This document shows positions 8,404-18,177 of a DNA stretch of 64,000 bases, piece after piece (positions within the stretch are counted from its first letter, which is position 1; each line of letters begins with the position of its first letter). Position numbers and translations under genes: made by a program. The notes under the pieces are model-generated. The model did no database searches and was not told the DNA's origin. It worked only from the letters and a program-made list of their open reading frames with translations. This DNA is from Aphanomyces cochlioides (lineage: Eukaryota; Oomycota; Saprolegniomycetes; Saprolegniales; Verrucalvaceae), in the NCBI GenBank assembly GCA_019828595.1, contig JAHQRK010000004.1:2666001-2730000 (forward strand). Reading direction: 5' to 3'.

Positions 8404-8495
8404 GCCCGTCTAGCTCAGTCGGTAGAGCGCAAGGCTCTTAACCTTGTGGAAGGCTCTTAACCTTGTGGTCGTGGGTTCGAGCCCCACGGTGGGCG
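8404..8495 (+). tRNA. tRNA-Lys(CTT) with 19-nt internal duplication (first of three)
   Basis: Identical to the intact gene except that AAGGCTCTTAACCTTGTGG is present twice in tandem (8431-8468), giving 92 nt. A and B boxes and terminators are intact, so Pol III transcription is expected. The duplicated segment spans the anticodon arm, so the transcript either folds with a second anticodon hairpin (non-functional) or, if the extra 19 nt were cut out at the canonical 37/38 intron position, would yield the normal tRNA. Unit length 1105. Confidence 0.75.
8431..8468 (+). repeat. 19-bp tandem duplication of the anticodon arm
   Basis: Two perfect tandem copies of a 19-mer; the same change occurs in the next two units at 9509 and 10575 and nowhere else in the window. 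Confidence 0.97.
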
Positions 8496-8853
8496 CTTCT
8501 TTTGCTCTTTTTGGGTCCCAGACATACATTCCTCTCACACACAATCCCCACTTTTTAAAACACTTGATCCCTCCAACTGCAGCTTCTTTGTCTGACAATA
8601 CCTCCGTCCTTCCAAGCCTTCACTCCACGACTATGTGATATGGTCGACTATGTGATATGGTCGACTATGTGATATGGTCGACTATGTGATATGGTCGACT
8701 ATGTGATGGAGTGGTCTACACAATACCGTCGAGGATGTGATGACGGTCGAAAACATGATACCGTCGAGTCTGGGATATAGTGCGTGTGAGTCCACGAAGT
8801 TCACGGTGCAATGGCATACGTCATTTTGTGCAGCGCGTGAGACGGTCGAGTCT

Positions 8854-8931
8854 GTGAGACGGTGGAAAAGTGTGAAAACGTATAGTCAGTCTGTGAGACG
8901 GTGGAAAAGTGTGAAAACGTATAGTCAGTCT
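8854..8931 (+). repeat. 39-bp tandem duplication in unit spacer (representative)
   Basis: A 39-bp block starting GTGAGACGGTGG is present twice in tandem. It is duplicated in the units starting at 8404, 10575, 11680, 12766, 21192, 32604, 34737, 37813 and 49312, and single in the others, which accounts for the 39-bp steps in unit length. Confidence 0.95.
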
Positions 8932-9508
8932 GTGAGGCAGTGACGTATGTGACGAGGTCGGATAAATGGCGGAGTTTGTGCCACTGTAGAATATGTGATT
9001 CAGTGCTGCATGTGAAGAGATGGAATGCGTGATACGTGACTCTGTGGCGCCACGGATAAGTTGGCGTATGCGATATCGTGGCGTCTACGATGCGGTAGAG
9101 TGTGTGGTGGAGTAGACTTTGTGAGTGGAATATATGTTGTGTATGATGGCGTGATGTCTGTGACGCAGTGGAGTATGTGATGCAGTGGACAATGTGATGC
9201 GAGGTTGATACGTTGGAGTCCTTGGTGGATATATGTTCCTTCCTAGGCAGGTTGGGAAGCTGTCGAGTTGAACAACCGTAGGACTTGGTATAGAACGTGT
9301 GTAATGCATGGCGTCGTCATCGAATGGAATGGTTGTGGTGGAAAAGTAAGTTGTGATGTGTGTCGTTTGTCTGTGAGCATGATGTGGTGCGTGGTATGAG
9401 TTGGTGAATACTTTTGTGTCGGAGGTCGGTACTGAGTGTCCCCTGCGTTTTGAGTGTGACAGTGTTCTGGAGTGTGTTGTATGTATGGAGTGTGTATGTC
9501 GTCAGGAA

Positions 9509-9600
9509 GCCCGTCTAGCTCAGTCGGTAGAGCGCAAGGCTCTTAACCTTGTGGAAGGCTCTTAACCTTGTGGTCGTGGGTTCGAGCCCCACGGTGGGCG
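9509..9600 (+). tRNA. tRNA-Lys(CTT) with 19-nt internal duplication (second)
   Basis: Same 92-nt structure as at 8404. This unit has a single copy of the 39-bp block (length 1066), so the duplicated tRNA is combined with two different spacer states. Confidence 0.75.
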
Positions 9601-10574
9601 CTTCTTTTGCTCTTTTTGGGTCCCAGACATACATTCCTCTCACACACAATCCCCACTTTTTAAAACACTTGATCCCTCCAACTGCAGCTTCTTTGTCTGA
9701 CAATACCTCCGTCCTTCCAAGCCTTCACTCCACGACTATGTGATATGGTCGACTATGTGATATGGTCGACTATGTGATATGGTCGACTATGTGATATGGT
9801 CGACTATGTGATGGAGTGGTCTACACAATACCGTCGAGGATGTGATGACGGTCGAAAACATGATACCGTCGAGTCTGGGATATAGTGCGTGTGAGTCCAC
9901 GAAGTTCACGGTGCAATGGCATACGTCATTTTGTGCAGCGCGTGAGACGGTCGAGTCTGTGAGACGGTGGAAAAGTGTGAAAACGTATAGTCAGTCTGTG
10001 AGGCAGTGACGTATGTGACGAGGTCGGATAAATGGCGGAGTTTGTGCCACTGTAGAATATGTGATTCAGTGCTGCATGTGAAGAGATGGAATGCGTGATA
10101 CGTGACTCGGTGGCGCCACGGATAAGTTGGCGTATGCGATATCGTGGCGTCTACGATGCGGTAGAGTGTGTGGTGGAGTAGACTTTGTGAGTGGAATATA
10201 TGTTGTGTATGATGGCGTGATGTCTGTGACGCAGTGGAGTATGTGATGCAGTGGACAATGTGATGCGAGGTTGATACGTTGGAGTCCTTGGTGGATATAT
10301 GTTCCTTCCTAGGCAGGTTGGGAAGCTGTCGAGTTGAACAACCGTAGGACTTGGTATAGAACGTGTGTAATGCATGGCGTCGTCATCGAATGGAATGGTT
10401 GTGGTGGAAAAGTAAGTTGTGATGTGTGTCGTTTGTCTGTGAGCATGATTTGGTGCGTGGTATGAGTTGGTGAATACTTTTGTGTCGGAGGTCGGTACTG
10501 AGTGTCCCCTGCGTTTTGAGTGTGACAGTGTTCTGGAGTGTGTTGTATGTATGGAGTGTGTATGTCGTCAGGAA

Positions 10575-10666
10575 GCCCGTCTAGCTCAGTCGGTAGAGCG
10601 CAAGGCTCTTAACCTTGTGGAAGGCTCTTAACCTTGTGGTCGTGGGTTCGAGCCCCACGGTGGGCG
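10575..10666 (+). tRNA. tRNA-Lys(CTT) with 19-nt internal duplication (third)
   Basis: Same 92-nt structure as at 8404, but in a unit with the other spacer markers (TTGACGTATG / ATATGTGCC). The breakpoint between the two spacer haplotypes therefore falls inside this unit, downstream of the tRNA. Confidence 0.75.
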
Positions 10667-11679
10667 CTTCTTTTGCTCTTTTTGGGTCCCAGACATACAT
10701 TCCTCTCACACACAATCCCCACTTTTTAAAACACTTGATCCCTCCAACTGCAGCTTCTTTGTCTGACAATACCTCCGTCCTTCCAAGCCTTCACTCCACG
10801 ACTATGTGATATGGTCGACTATGTGATATGGTCGACTATGTGATATGGTCGACTATGTGATATGGTCGACTATGTGATGGAGTGGTCTACACAATACCGT
10901 CGAGGATGTGATGACGGTCGAAAACATGATACCGTCGAGTCTGGGATATAGTGCGTGTGAGTCCACGAAGTTCACGGTGCAATGGCATACGTCATTTTGT
11001 GCAGCGCGTGAGACGGTCGAGTCTGTGAGACGGTGGAAAAGTGTGAAAACGTATAGTCAGTCTGTGAGACGGTGGAAAAGTGTGAAAACGTATAGTCAGT
11101 CTGTGAGGCAGTGACGTATGTGACGAGGTCGGATAAATGGCGGAGTTTGTGCCACTGTAGAATATGTGATTCAGTGCTGCATGTGAAGAGATGGAATGCG
11201 TGATACGTGACTCGGTGGCGCCACGGATAAGTTGACGTATGCGATATCGTGGCGTCTACGATGCGGTAGAGTGTGTGGTGGAGTAGACTTTGTGAGTGGA
11301 ATATATGTTGTGTATGATGGCGTGATGTCTGTGACGCAGTGGAGTATGTGATGCAGTGGACAATGTGATGCGAGGTTGATACGTTGGAGTCCTTGGTGGA
11401 TATATGTGCCTTCCTAGGCAGGTTGGGAAGCTGTCGAGTTGAACAACCGTAGGACTTGGTATAGAACGTGTGTAATGCATGGCGTCGTCATCGAATGGAA
11501 TGGTTGTGGTGGAAAAGTAAGTTGTGATGTGTGTCGTTTGTCTGTGAGCATGATTTGGTGCGTGGTATGAGTTGGTGAATACTTTTGTGTCGGAGGTCGG
11601 TACTGAGTGTCCCCTGCGTTTTGAGTGTGACAGTGTTCTGGAGTGTGTTGTATGTATGGAGTGTGTATGTCGTCAGGAA

Positions 11680-11752
11680 GCCCGTCTAGCTCAGTCGGTA
11701 GAGCGCAAGGCTCTTAACCTTGTGGTCGTGGGTTCGAGCCCCACGGTGGGCG
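11680..11752 (+). tRNA. tRNA-Lys(CTT)
   Basis: Intact 73-nt gene with native 5' flank (TATGTCGTCAGGAA); first unduplicated copy after the three duplicated ones. Unit length 1086. Confidence 0.97.
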
Positions 11753-12765
11753 CTTCTTTTGCTCTTTTTGGGTCCCAGACATACATTCCTCTCACACACA
11801 ATCCCCACTTTTTAAAACACTTGATCCCTCCAACTGCAGCTTCTTTGTCTGACAATACCTCCGTCCTTCCAAGCCTTCACTCCACGACTATGTGATATGG
11901 TCGACTATGTGATATGGTCGACTATGTGATATGGTCGACTATGTGATATGGTCGACTATGTGATGGAGTGGTCTACACAATACCGTCGAGGATGTGATGA
12001 CGGTCGAAAACATGATACCGTCGAGTCTGGGATATAGTGCGTGTGAGTCCACGAAGTTCACGGTGCAATGGCATACGTCATTTTGTGCAGCGCGTGAGAC
12101 GGTCGAGTCTGTGAGACGGTGGAAAAGTGTGAAAACGTATAGTCAGTCTGTGAGACGGTGGAAAAGTGTGAAAACGTATAGTCAGTCTGTGAGGCAGTGA
12201 CGTATGTGACGAGGTCGGATAAATGGCGGAGTTTGTGCCACTGTAGAATATGTGATTCAGTGCTGCATGTGAAGAGATGGAATGCGTGATACGTGACTCG
12301 GTGGCGCCACGGATAAGTTGACGTATGCGATATCGTGGCGTCTACGATGCGGTAGAGTGTGTGGTGGAGTAGACTTTGTGAGTGGAATATATGTTGTGTA
12401 TGATGGCGTGATGTCTGTGACGCAGTGGAGTATGTGATGCAGTGGACAATGTGATGCGAGGTTGATACGTTGGAGTCCTTGGTGGATATATGTGCCTTCC
12501 TAGGCAGGTTGGGAAGCTGTCGAGTTGAACAACCGTAGGACTTGGTATAGAACGTGTGTAATGCATGGCGTCGTCATCGAATGGAATGGTTGTGGTGGAA
12601 AAGTAAGTTGTGATGTGTGTCGTTTGTCTGTGAGCATGATTTGGTGCGTGGTATGAGTTGGTGAATACTTTTGTGTCGGAGGTCGGTACTGAGTGTCCCC
12701 TGCGTTTTGAGTGTGACAGTGTTCTGGAGTGTGTTGTATGTATGGAGTGTGTATGTCGTCAGGAA

Positions 12766-12838
12766 GCCCGTCTAGCTCAGTCGGTAGAGCGCAAGGCTCT
12801 TAACCTTGTGGTCGTGGGTTCGAGCCCCACGGTGGGCG
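12766..12838 (+). tRNA. tRNA-Lys(CTT)
   Basis: Intact 73-nt gene with native 5' flank; last complete copy before LINE B1. Unit length 1086. Confidence 0.97.
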
Positions 12839-13851
12839 CTTCTTTTGCTCTTTTTGGGTCCCAGACATACATTCCTCTCACACACAATCCCCACTTTTTA
12901 AAACACTTGATCCCTCCAACTGCAGCTTCTTTGTCTGACAATACCTCCGTCCTTCCAAGCCTTCACTCCACGACTATGTGATATGGTCGACTATGTGATA
13001 TGGTCGACTATGTGATATGGTCGACTATGTGATATGGTCGACTATGTGATGGAGTGGTCTACACAATACCGTCGAGGATGTGATGACGGTCGAAAACATG
13101 ATACCGTCGAGTCTGGGATATAGTGCGTGTGAGTCCACGAAGTTCACGGTGCAATGGCATACGTCATTTTGTGCAGCGCGTGAGACGGTCGAGTCTGTGA
13201 GACGGTGGAAAAGTGTGAAAACGTATAGTCAGTCTGTGAGACGGTGGAAAAGTGTGAAAACGTATAGTCAGTCTGTGAGGCAGTGACGTATGTGACGAGG
13301 TCGGATAAATGGCGGAGTTTGTGCCACTGTAGAATATGTGATTCAGTGCTGCATGTGAAGAGATGGAATGCGTGATACGTGACTCGGTGGCGCCACGGAT
13401 AAGTTGACGTATGCGATATCGTGGCGTCTACGATGCGGTAGAGTGTGTGGTGGAGTAGACTTTGTGAGTGGAATATATGTTGTGTATGATGGCGTGATGT
13501 CTGTGACGCAGTGGAGTATGTGATGCAGTGGACAATGTGATGCGAGGTTGATACGTTGGAGTCCTTGGTGGATATATGTGCCTTCCTAGGCAGGTTGGGA
13601 AGCTGTCGAGTTGAACAACCGTAGGACTTGGTATAGAACGTGTGTAATGCATGGCGTCGTCATCGAATGGAATGGTTGTGGTGGAAAAGTAAGTTGTGAT
13701 GTGTGTCGTTTGTCTGTGAGCATGATTTGGTGCGTGGTATGAGTTGGTGAATACTTTTGTGTCGGAGGTCGGTACTGAGTGTCCCCTGCGTTTTGAGTGT
13801 GACAGTGTTCTGGAGTGTGTTGTATGTATGGAGTGTGTATGTCGTCAGGAA

Positions 13852-13865
13852 GCCCGTCTAGCTCA
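13852..13865 (+). pseudogene. 14-nt tRNA-Lys 5' stub (target-site duplication of LINE B1)
   Basis: GCCCGTCTAGCTCA, tRNA nt 1-14, directly followed by the LINE 3' terminus CTGCAATGGGG. It repeats the first 14 nt of the complete tRNA at 21192 on the other side of the element. It lacks half of the A box and all of the B box. Confidence 0.97.
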
Positions 13866-14022
13866 CTGCAATGGGGAGGTATATTAATAGACTTTCAATA
13901 TCTACTAATACTAATATTGCCTACTAACGGCTCATCCCACTTCCAAATGCTTCAGCAGATTTTCTACTTTGGGCTTTGGAGTACAGCGATTTTTGACTTG
14001 TTGAATAAATACTTGGGGCTTG

Positions 14023-17000
14023 TTAATTTGGGGCTGAAGGTTGGAGCGCGAGCAAAGTCGGGTACTTGGCTACCAGTGGGCGATAGACAGGTTGTCTATG
14101 CAAAGTATTGATTGCTGAAATTGCTTCCACTCGTTGAGGGCTGTCAACTTCTTGGAGGCGAAGCCATCTGCGGATCGATGCATGCCATCGGATGAAGCTG
14201 ACTTCTTGCCAAATTTCTGGCGGAGGCGGCTCCTTCGATTCGAACTTGGCGGCGTTGTGCGTTGTCCAAATATAGTGAAGGTTGGAAGCACACAGAAGAG
14301 CCCAGAGCACAAACAGTATGTCTTGAAGCTGGCTACCGCGTTCGTTGACTTGAAAGCGGTCGATGTTGGTGATGGCAGTCCAATCGAAATTGACACCGAA
14401 GCATCGCCAAGCGGTCGCGTGAAAACGCCAAAGGGGATACACGTGAGAGCAGGTGTGGAAGGCGTGGTGTTGGTTCTCCGGTGCGTCGCAATTGGTATAG
14501 ACACAGCAAATTACGTCTGGCTGCTGAGGTTGCAAGTAGAACAAGCGCGAGTTGACAGGCAGCATGTTGAACAACAGTCGAAACCAAACGTCGCCATGGA
14601 GGGGAGGCGGCCAACGGCATGTTTTGCGGATGAGTCGCACGTAGGTCGCAATATCTTGTTGCTCGACGCGGGACGATGTCGCCACTGGGTGCGGTTTTCC
14701 ATCCGAAGGGGCGTGATGCGCCAAACGTGATACGAGTCGCTTGGGCCAACGCTCGAAGGATAGCAATTGATCTTTGAAAAGTGCCTTGAAAGGGTGACTT
14801 GTTGTATCGATATCGGTCAAAGCAGTTCCAGTTCGAACGCCAGACGTGCGGAGGACTTGGTCGAATATCTTGGTGAGGTGGCTATAAACTTGACCAGCAC
14901 GTTCGGGTGCTGCAAATCCCATCGCGCCGTTCGCTTGTAACGTCACTTGTGCCGCACGGTTGTTGGATGACAGTCGATCAATAAACGCAGCTCTTGTAGG
15001 CCATGTCCCTTGCCGTGTCAAGAAGTCTTTGAGGCAGTGGAAACCGTTTTGAGACGCATGTCTACACCATCGACGACACAGAGCAGTCTTCACGACATTT
15101 GATGTAGCACCCGCAGGACCAACTTGCAGAGCGGGGTAGGATGTCAGCCACACGGGGAGGTTCAAAAGTTCTTCGAGGCTTGGTGGCGAAGCGGTTCGCT
15201 TGGCCATAGGTGTGGCGGCCCATTGATGCCAAATGTCGTGCCAAAGAGGATGCAGCTCCCACAAAAACAACCACTTGGAGCTGTGGTTGGGGAAGTACGT
15301 GAGAAAGTCGAACGGGTGGGTGTCGCGATACAGCTTGTTCATGACACGGGAAAATTGTCGCTTGACAAGCAACTTCCATGGGGCAAATGTGTTGGGTGAA
15401 TTGGGCTGCATCAAGAGTTGGAGCCGCAGCAGTCGCTGAGTCCGAAGCTTCGAAGCCACATGCGGAATACCGAGGCCGAGTTTTTGATCGAACTGCCACT
15501 TGCGGCAAATAGTTGAGCGATGATGGTCGGTGATTTGCGTCTTCCGACCAAGGATGTACTTGTTGACCATTCTTTGCCAAACGGCAACCATCGTTGGAGG
15601 CACATACACTGCAGCCGTGACATGCCATAACAACGACAACAACATGGTCGATACGATGAGTTTGCGGCCTTGGATGGTTCGCGCACGACTTCCCCACGTT
15701 TGAAACGCAGCCAGAAACTTGTCGTTCAGTTGCTGGACTTGAAAATCGCGCGGCAGTCGGTGGCCAAAGAGAATACCAAGGTATTTCACTGGCTTCTCGC
15801 TCGGCAAGACGTTCAAGAGGCCACCATCGTCGATGTCTTCGATATCGAGATTGTTGTTGAGCGCCAAAGTCATGCACTTGGCAACGTTGAGACGAGCTCC
15901 AGACACAGAGCAAAAGTCTTCGACAATTGCCATTTGCTCGACCGCCGCTTGGAGGGATGACGAGAGTAGAGTCGTGTCGTCGGCAAAGTAGATGCTCGTC
16001 AGTGAGTCTCCATTTGGAAGGGGAATACCAAAATCAGGAGATCCGCGTAGCATTTCGCCGAGTGGCTCGAGGTAAAGTACGAAGAGCATGCACGATAGGG
16101 GGCAACCTTGCTTGACTCCGCGGGTAGGCCGTATGGTAGGGCCAAGACCGTCGTTGAAAATGATCTGGACCAGAGGCGTATTGTAAAGCAACTGAACCCA
16201 AGACACAAATGTGGGACCGATGTTCATCTCCTTGAGTACGTCGAAGAGAAAGCCTTGGTCAACCATATCGTATGCCTTGGAAAAGTCGAGAAACGTCGCG
16301 TAGTAGTCGTGGTCTTCATTGGTACAGAAAGTCTGCAATGCTTGTACCAGCATCACGTGGTCGTGCAAGCGACGGCCAGGGACAAAACCAGCTTGGCTTG
16401 GGTGAGCGAGGTATGGGGCAACTTGTGCAAGACGGTAGGCCAGCGCCCGCGATAGAATCTTGACTTCAACCGACATGAGAGTAATCGGCCGATAGTTGCC
16501 AGGGTCGCCTCTGTCTCCAGCCTTGAACAAGAGCGCCACTGCACTTCGGCGTTGTTGGAGCAGGAGGTGACCGTGATGGGTGAGTTGGTATGTGAACACC
16601 TTGAGCAGGATTTGGGCGAATACGTCCGGGGAGACTTGAAAGAAAGCTGCAGGCCAGCCGTCTGAACCAGGAGACTTGTTCGGGTTCATAGACTTGAGCG
16701 CGCCGCACAGGTCTTCCGCCGTGAGAGGACTTTCCAGAGCGTCGCGCTGTTCTTGAGTGAGACGTCGAGTAATGGCTCGAATGATAGCTCGGCGACGGGC
16801 CCGATTCAACGGTGGTTGGTCTCTTGGAGTGACCATGATGTTTTTCCAATGAGACGTAAAACCAGCCTTGACTTCAGACGGGTCAGTCGACGTTGCACCG
16901 TTGATTGTCACGGACGAGAGCGGCACTTTGATCCCCTTGGGTCGACGAAAAAAGTGACTGGTACCTCGCTCGTTGACGTTGGCGTGAAAGTCGAATTGCT

Positions 17001-18177
17001 GATCCAGGTTGAACTGTCGGTACTCGCTGCGGGCAGTGTCAAGGGCTTGACGGGCGGTATTAACAATGGATGTCTCAACGAGTCCCATGTCGAATGCTCG
17101 GCGGGAAGTAAGCCACTTCATCTTGAGGCTGTTGAGTGTGTACTTCATCGAGTCAATGTACTGGCGATGACTGACTTGGAGACGCTTCTTCATTCTCTTC
17201 AACCAGCCGTACCACTTTGCGCCGAAGTTTTGAGTGTCGTCTGCGCGCATCTCGTCCAAAAGTTGATTGGCTTCGGCCTTGATCGCTGCGACTACTTGAG
17301 GGTTCTTTAAGAGCTCACGGGGGAGGCGCCAGTAACTTCGGTCGGGAGCTCGCTGCTCGCAGGAGAGGACCACTTTGTGTTCCATGTGGTCGCCTGCAAA
17401 GCTGCTTGGGGAATAGCTTGAACGTGCGTACGTTTGAGCGACGATATCTTGGTCCACAAACAGGTAGTCGAGGCGGTTGCTTCGACCAGGGCCGCTGTAA
17501 ACGCGCTCGTTGGGGTGGTGCATCCTCCACGCATCGATAACACCAAGTGCTGAAAGCCAGGCAATGCATTCCGCCTTACCAGCGTTGTGGTCTTGGCGAG
17601 GTCGAGTCGCGTCCAGATGCTCCTCCAGGGGTAAGTTGAAATCGCCTCCGACAAAGTGAATGCTGTCGTCTTCAAAGTCGCGAGGCAGATCGTCGAAAAA
17701 CGGTGCTCGAGAGTGAGCGATAACCGGGGCATAGACGTTGTGAAAGTACACAGGAACGCCGTCCCACTGAGTTCGAACAACCATGTATCTTCCAGGTCGG
17801 TCATGGGTGGTCAAGTGTTGCAGGTCGAGGAATCCAGGCATGGATCCATGGAAATACGATGCCACACCGCAGCGCCGATTGTTGAGTGAGTCGACGCGAT
17901 CAGTGCGGAGATCGTTGGTGAAGAGCTTGTATTTGCCAACGCCTACTTCGTTGTTGAGGTGGAGTTGGAAGGTTTCGAGATGTTTGATGTTATTGATTTT
18001 GGTTTCTTGAAAGAAAACGGCTTGGGTCGGAATTTGGAGTCGCCGCGCCACAAGATGTCCGTTGTCTTTCAGCCCATTGAGGTTGGCAGTGGTCAGTTCG
18101 AGTATGGGGAACTTGGTGAAGAGACCGGCCGCGACCACCTTAGCCACGGAACGCGACAGACGTTGCGTTCGCAACAT
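14023..18177 (-). CDS. LINE B1 ORF2: APE endonuclease / reverse transcriptase (1384 aa)
   Basis: It starts at a true ATG (18175-18177), overlapping the ORF1 end by 38 nt in the +1 frame. The endonuclease domain spans about residues 25-265: TANLNGLK (N32, N34), QETK (E58), NVYAP (Y149), GGDFNL (D179, N181), NRLDYLF (D237) and AGDH (D263, H264). The reverse transcriptase spans about residues 490-860, with ALLFKAGDRGDPGNYRP, PSQAGFVPGRRL, TFLDFSKAYD, GVKQGCPLS, FADD (D733, D734) and KYLGILFG. The Cys/His cluster near residue 1220 (ICCVYTNC, HHAFHTC) resembles the zf-RVT finger. This APE-RT-zf order suits an L1/Tx1-like LINE; the exact clade is not assigned. Private differences from the other B copies include FTYQL where the others and family A have FNYQL, and CSHVYP where the others have CSRVYP. 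Site choice in the tRNA gene would be set mainly by this endonuclease, by inference. Confidence 0.93.
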   Translation of the reverse strand: MLRTQRLSRSVAKVVAAGLFTKFPILELTTANLNGLKDNGHLVARRLQIPTQAVFFQETKINNIKHLETFQLHLNNEVGVGKYKLFTNDLRTDRVDSLNNRRCGVASYFHGSMPGFLDLQHLTTHDRPGRYMVVRTQWDGVPVYFHNVYAPVIAHSRAPFFDDLPRDFEDDSIHFVGGDFNLPLEEHLDATRPRQDHNAGKAECIAWLSALGVIDAWRMHHPNERVYSGPGRSNRLDYLFVDQDIVAQTYARSSYSPSSFAGDHMEHKVVLSCEQRAPDRSYWRLPRELLKNPQVVAAIKAEANQLLDEMRADDTQNFGAKWYGWLKRMKKRLQVSHRQYIDSMKYTLNSLKMKWLTSRRAFDMGLVETSIVNTARQALDTARSEYRQFNLDQQFDFHANVNERGTSHFFRRPKGIKVPLSSVTINGATSTDPSEVKAGFTSHWKNIMVTPRDQPPLNRARRRAIIRAITRRLTQEQRDALESPLTAEDLCGALKSMNPNKSPGSDGWPAAFFQVSPDVFAQILLKVFTYQLTHHGHLLLQQRRSAVALLFKAGDRGDPGNYRPITLMSVEVKILSRALAYRLAQVAPYLAHPSQAGFVPGRRLHDHVMLVQALQTFCTNEDHDYYATFLDFSKAYDMVDQGFLFDVLKEMNIGPTFVSWVQLLYNTPLVQIIFNDGLGPTIRPTRGVKQGCPLSCMLFVLYLEPLGEMLRGSPDFGIPLPNGDSLTSIYFADDTTLLSSSLQAAVEQMAIVEDFCSVSGARLNVAKCMTLALNNNLDIEDIDDGGLLNVLPSEKPVKYLGILFGHRLPRDFQVQQLNDKFLAAFQTWGSRARTIQGRKLIVSTMLLSLLWHVTAAVYVPPTMVAVWQRMVNKYILGRKTQITDHHRSTICRKWQFDQKLGLGIPHVASKLRTQRLLRLQLLMQPNSPNTFAPWKLLVKRQFSRVMNKLYRDTHPFDFLTYFPNHSSKWLFLWELHPLWHDIWHQWAATPMAKRTASPPSLEELLNLPVWLTSYPALQVGPAGATSNVVKTALCRRWCRHASQNGFHCLKDFLTRQGTWPTRAAFIDRLSSNNRAAQVTLQANGAMGFAAPERAGQVYSHLTKIFDQVLRTSGVRTGTALTDIDTTSHPFKALFKDQLLSFERWPKRLVSRLAHHAPSDGKPHPVATSSRVEQQDIATYVRLIRKTCRWPPPLHGDVWFRLLFNMLPVNSRLFYLQPQQPDVICCVYTNCDAPENQHHAFHTCSHVYPLWRFHATAWRCFGVNFDWTAITNIDRFQVNERGSQLQDILFVLWALLCASNLHYIWTTHNAAKFESKEPPPPEIWQEVSFIRWHASIRRWLRLQEVDSPQRVEAISAINTLHRQPVYRPLVAKYPTLLALQPSAPN

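Larger units (their letters stand above)
7408..13865 (+). repeat. tRNA-Lys tandem array, block 1 (six units)
   Basis: Units start at 7408, 8404, 9509, 10575, 11680 and 12766, with lengths 996, 1105, 1066, 1105, 1086 and 1086. Each consists of a tRNA-Lys gene, a pyrimidine-rich stretch with oligo-T runs, a short 17-bp tandem array, and about 800 bp of spacer made of TGTGA-rich sequence without a credible coding region. The first three units carry the marker pair TTGGCGTATG / ATATGTTCC; the next three carry TTGACGTATG / ATATGTGCC. The block ends in a 14-nt tRNA stub where LINE B1 is inserted. Confidence 0.97.

Noticed and set aside
14134..14730. Long plus-strand frames opposite LINE ORF2 (such as 198 codons here) and minus-strand alternative frames such as 15062-15913
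   Set aside because: They are overlapping shadows of the conserved RT frame, with no motif of their own; they stay open because of codon bias in the real frame.
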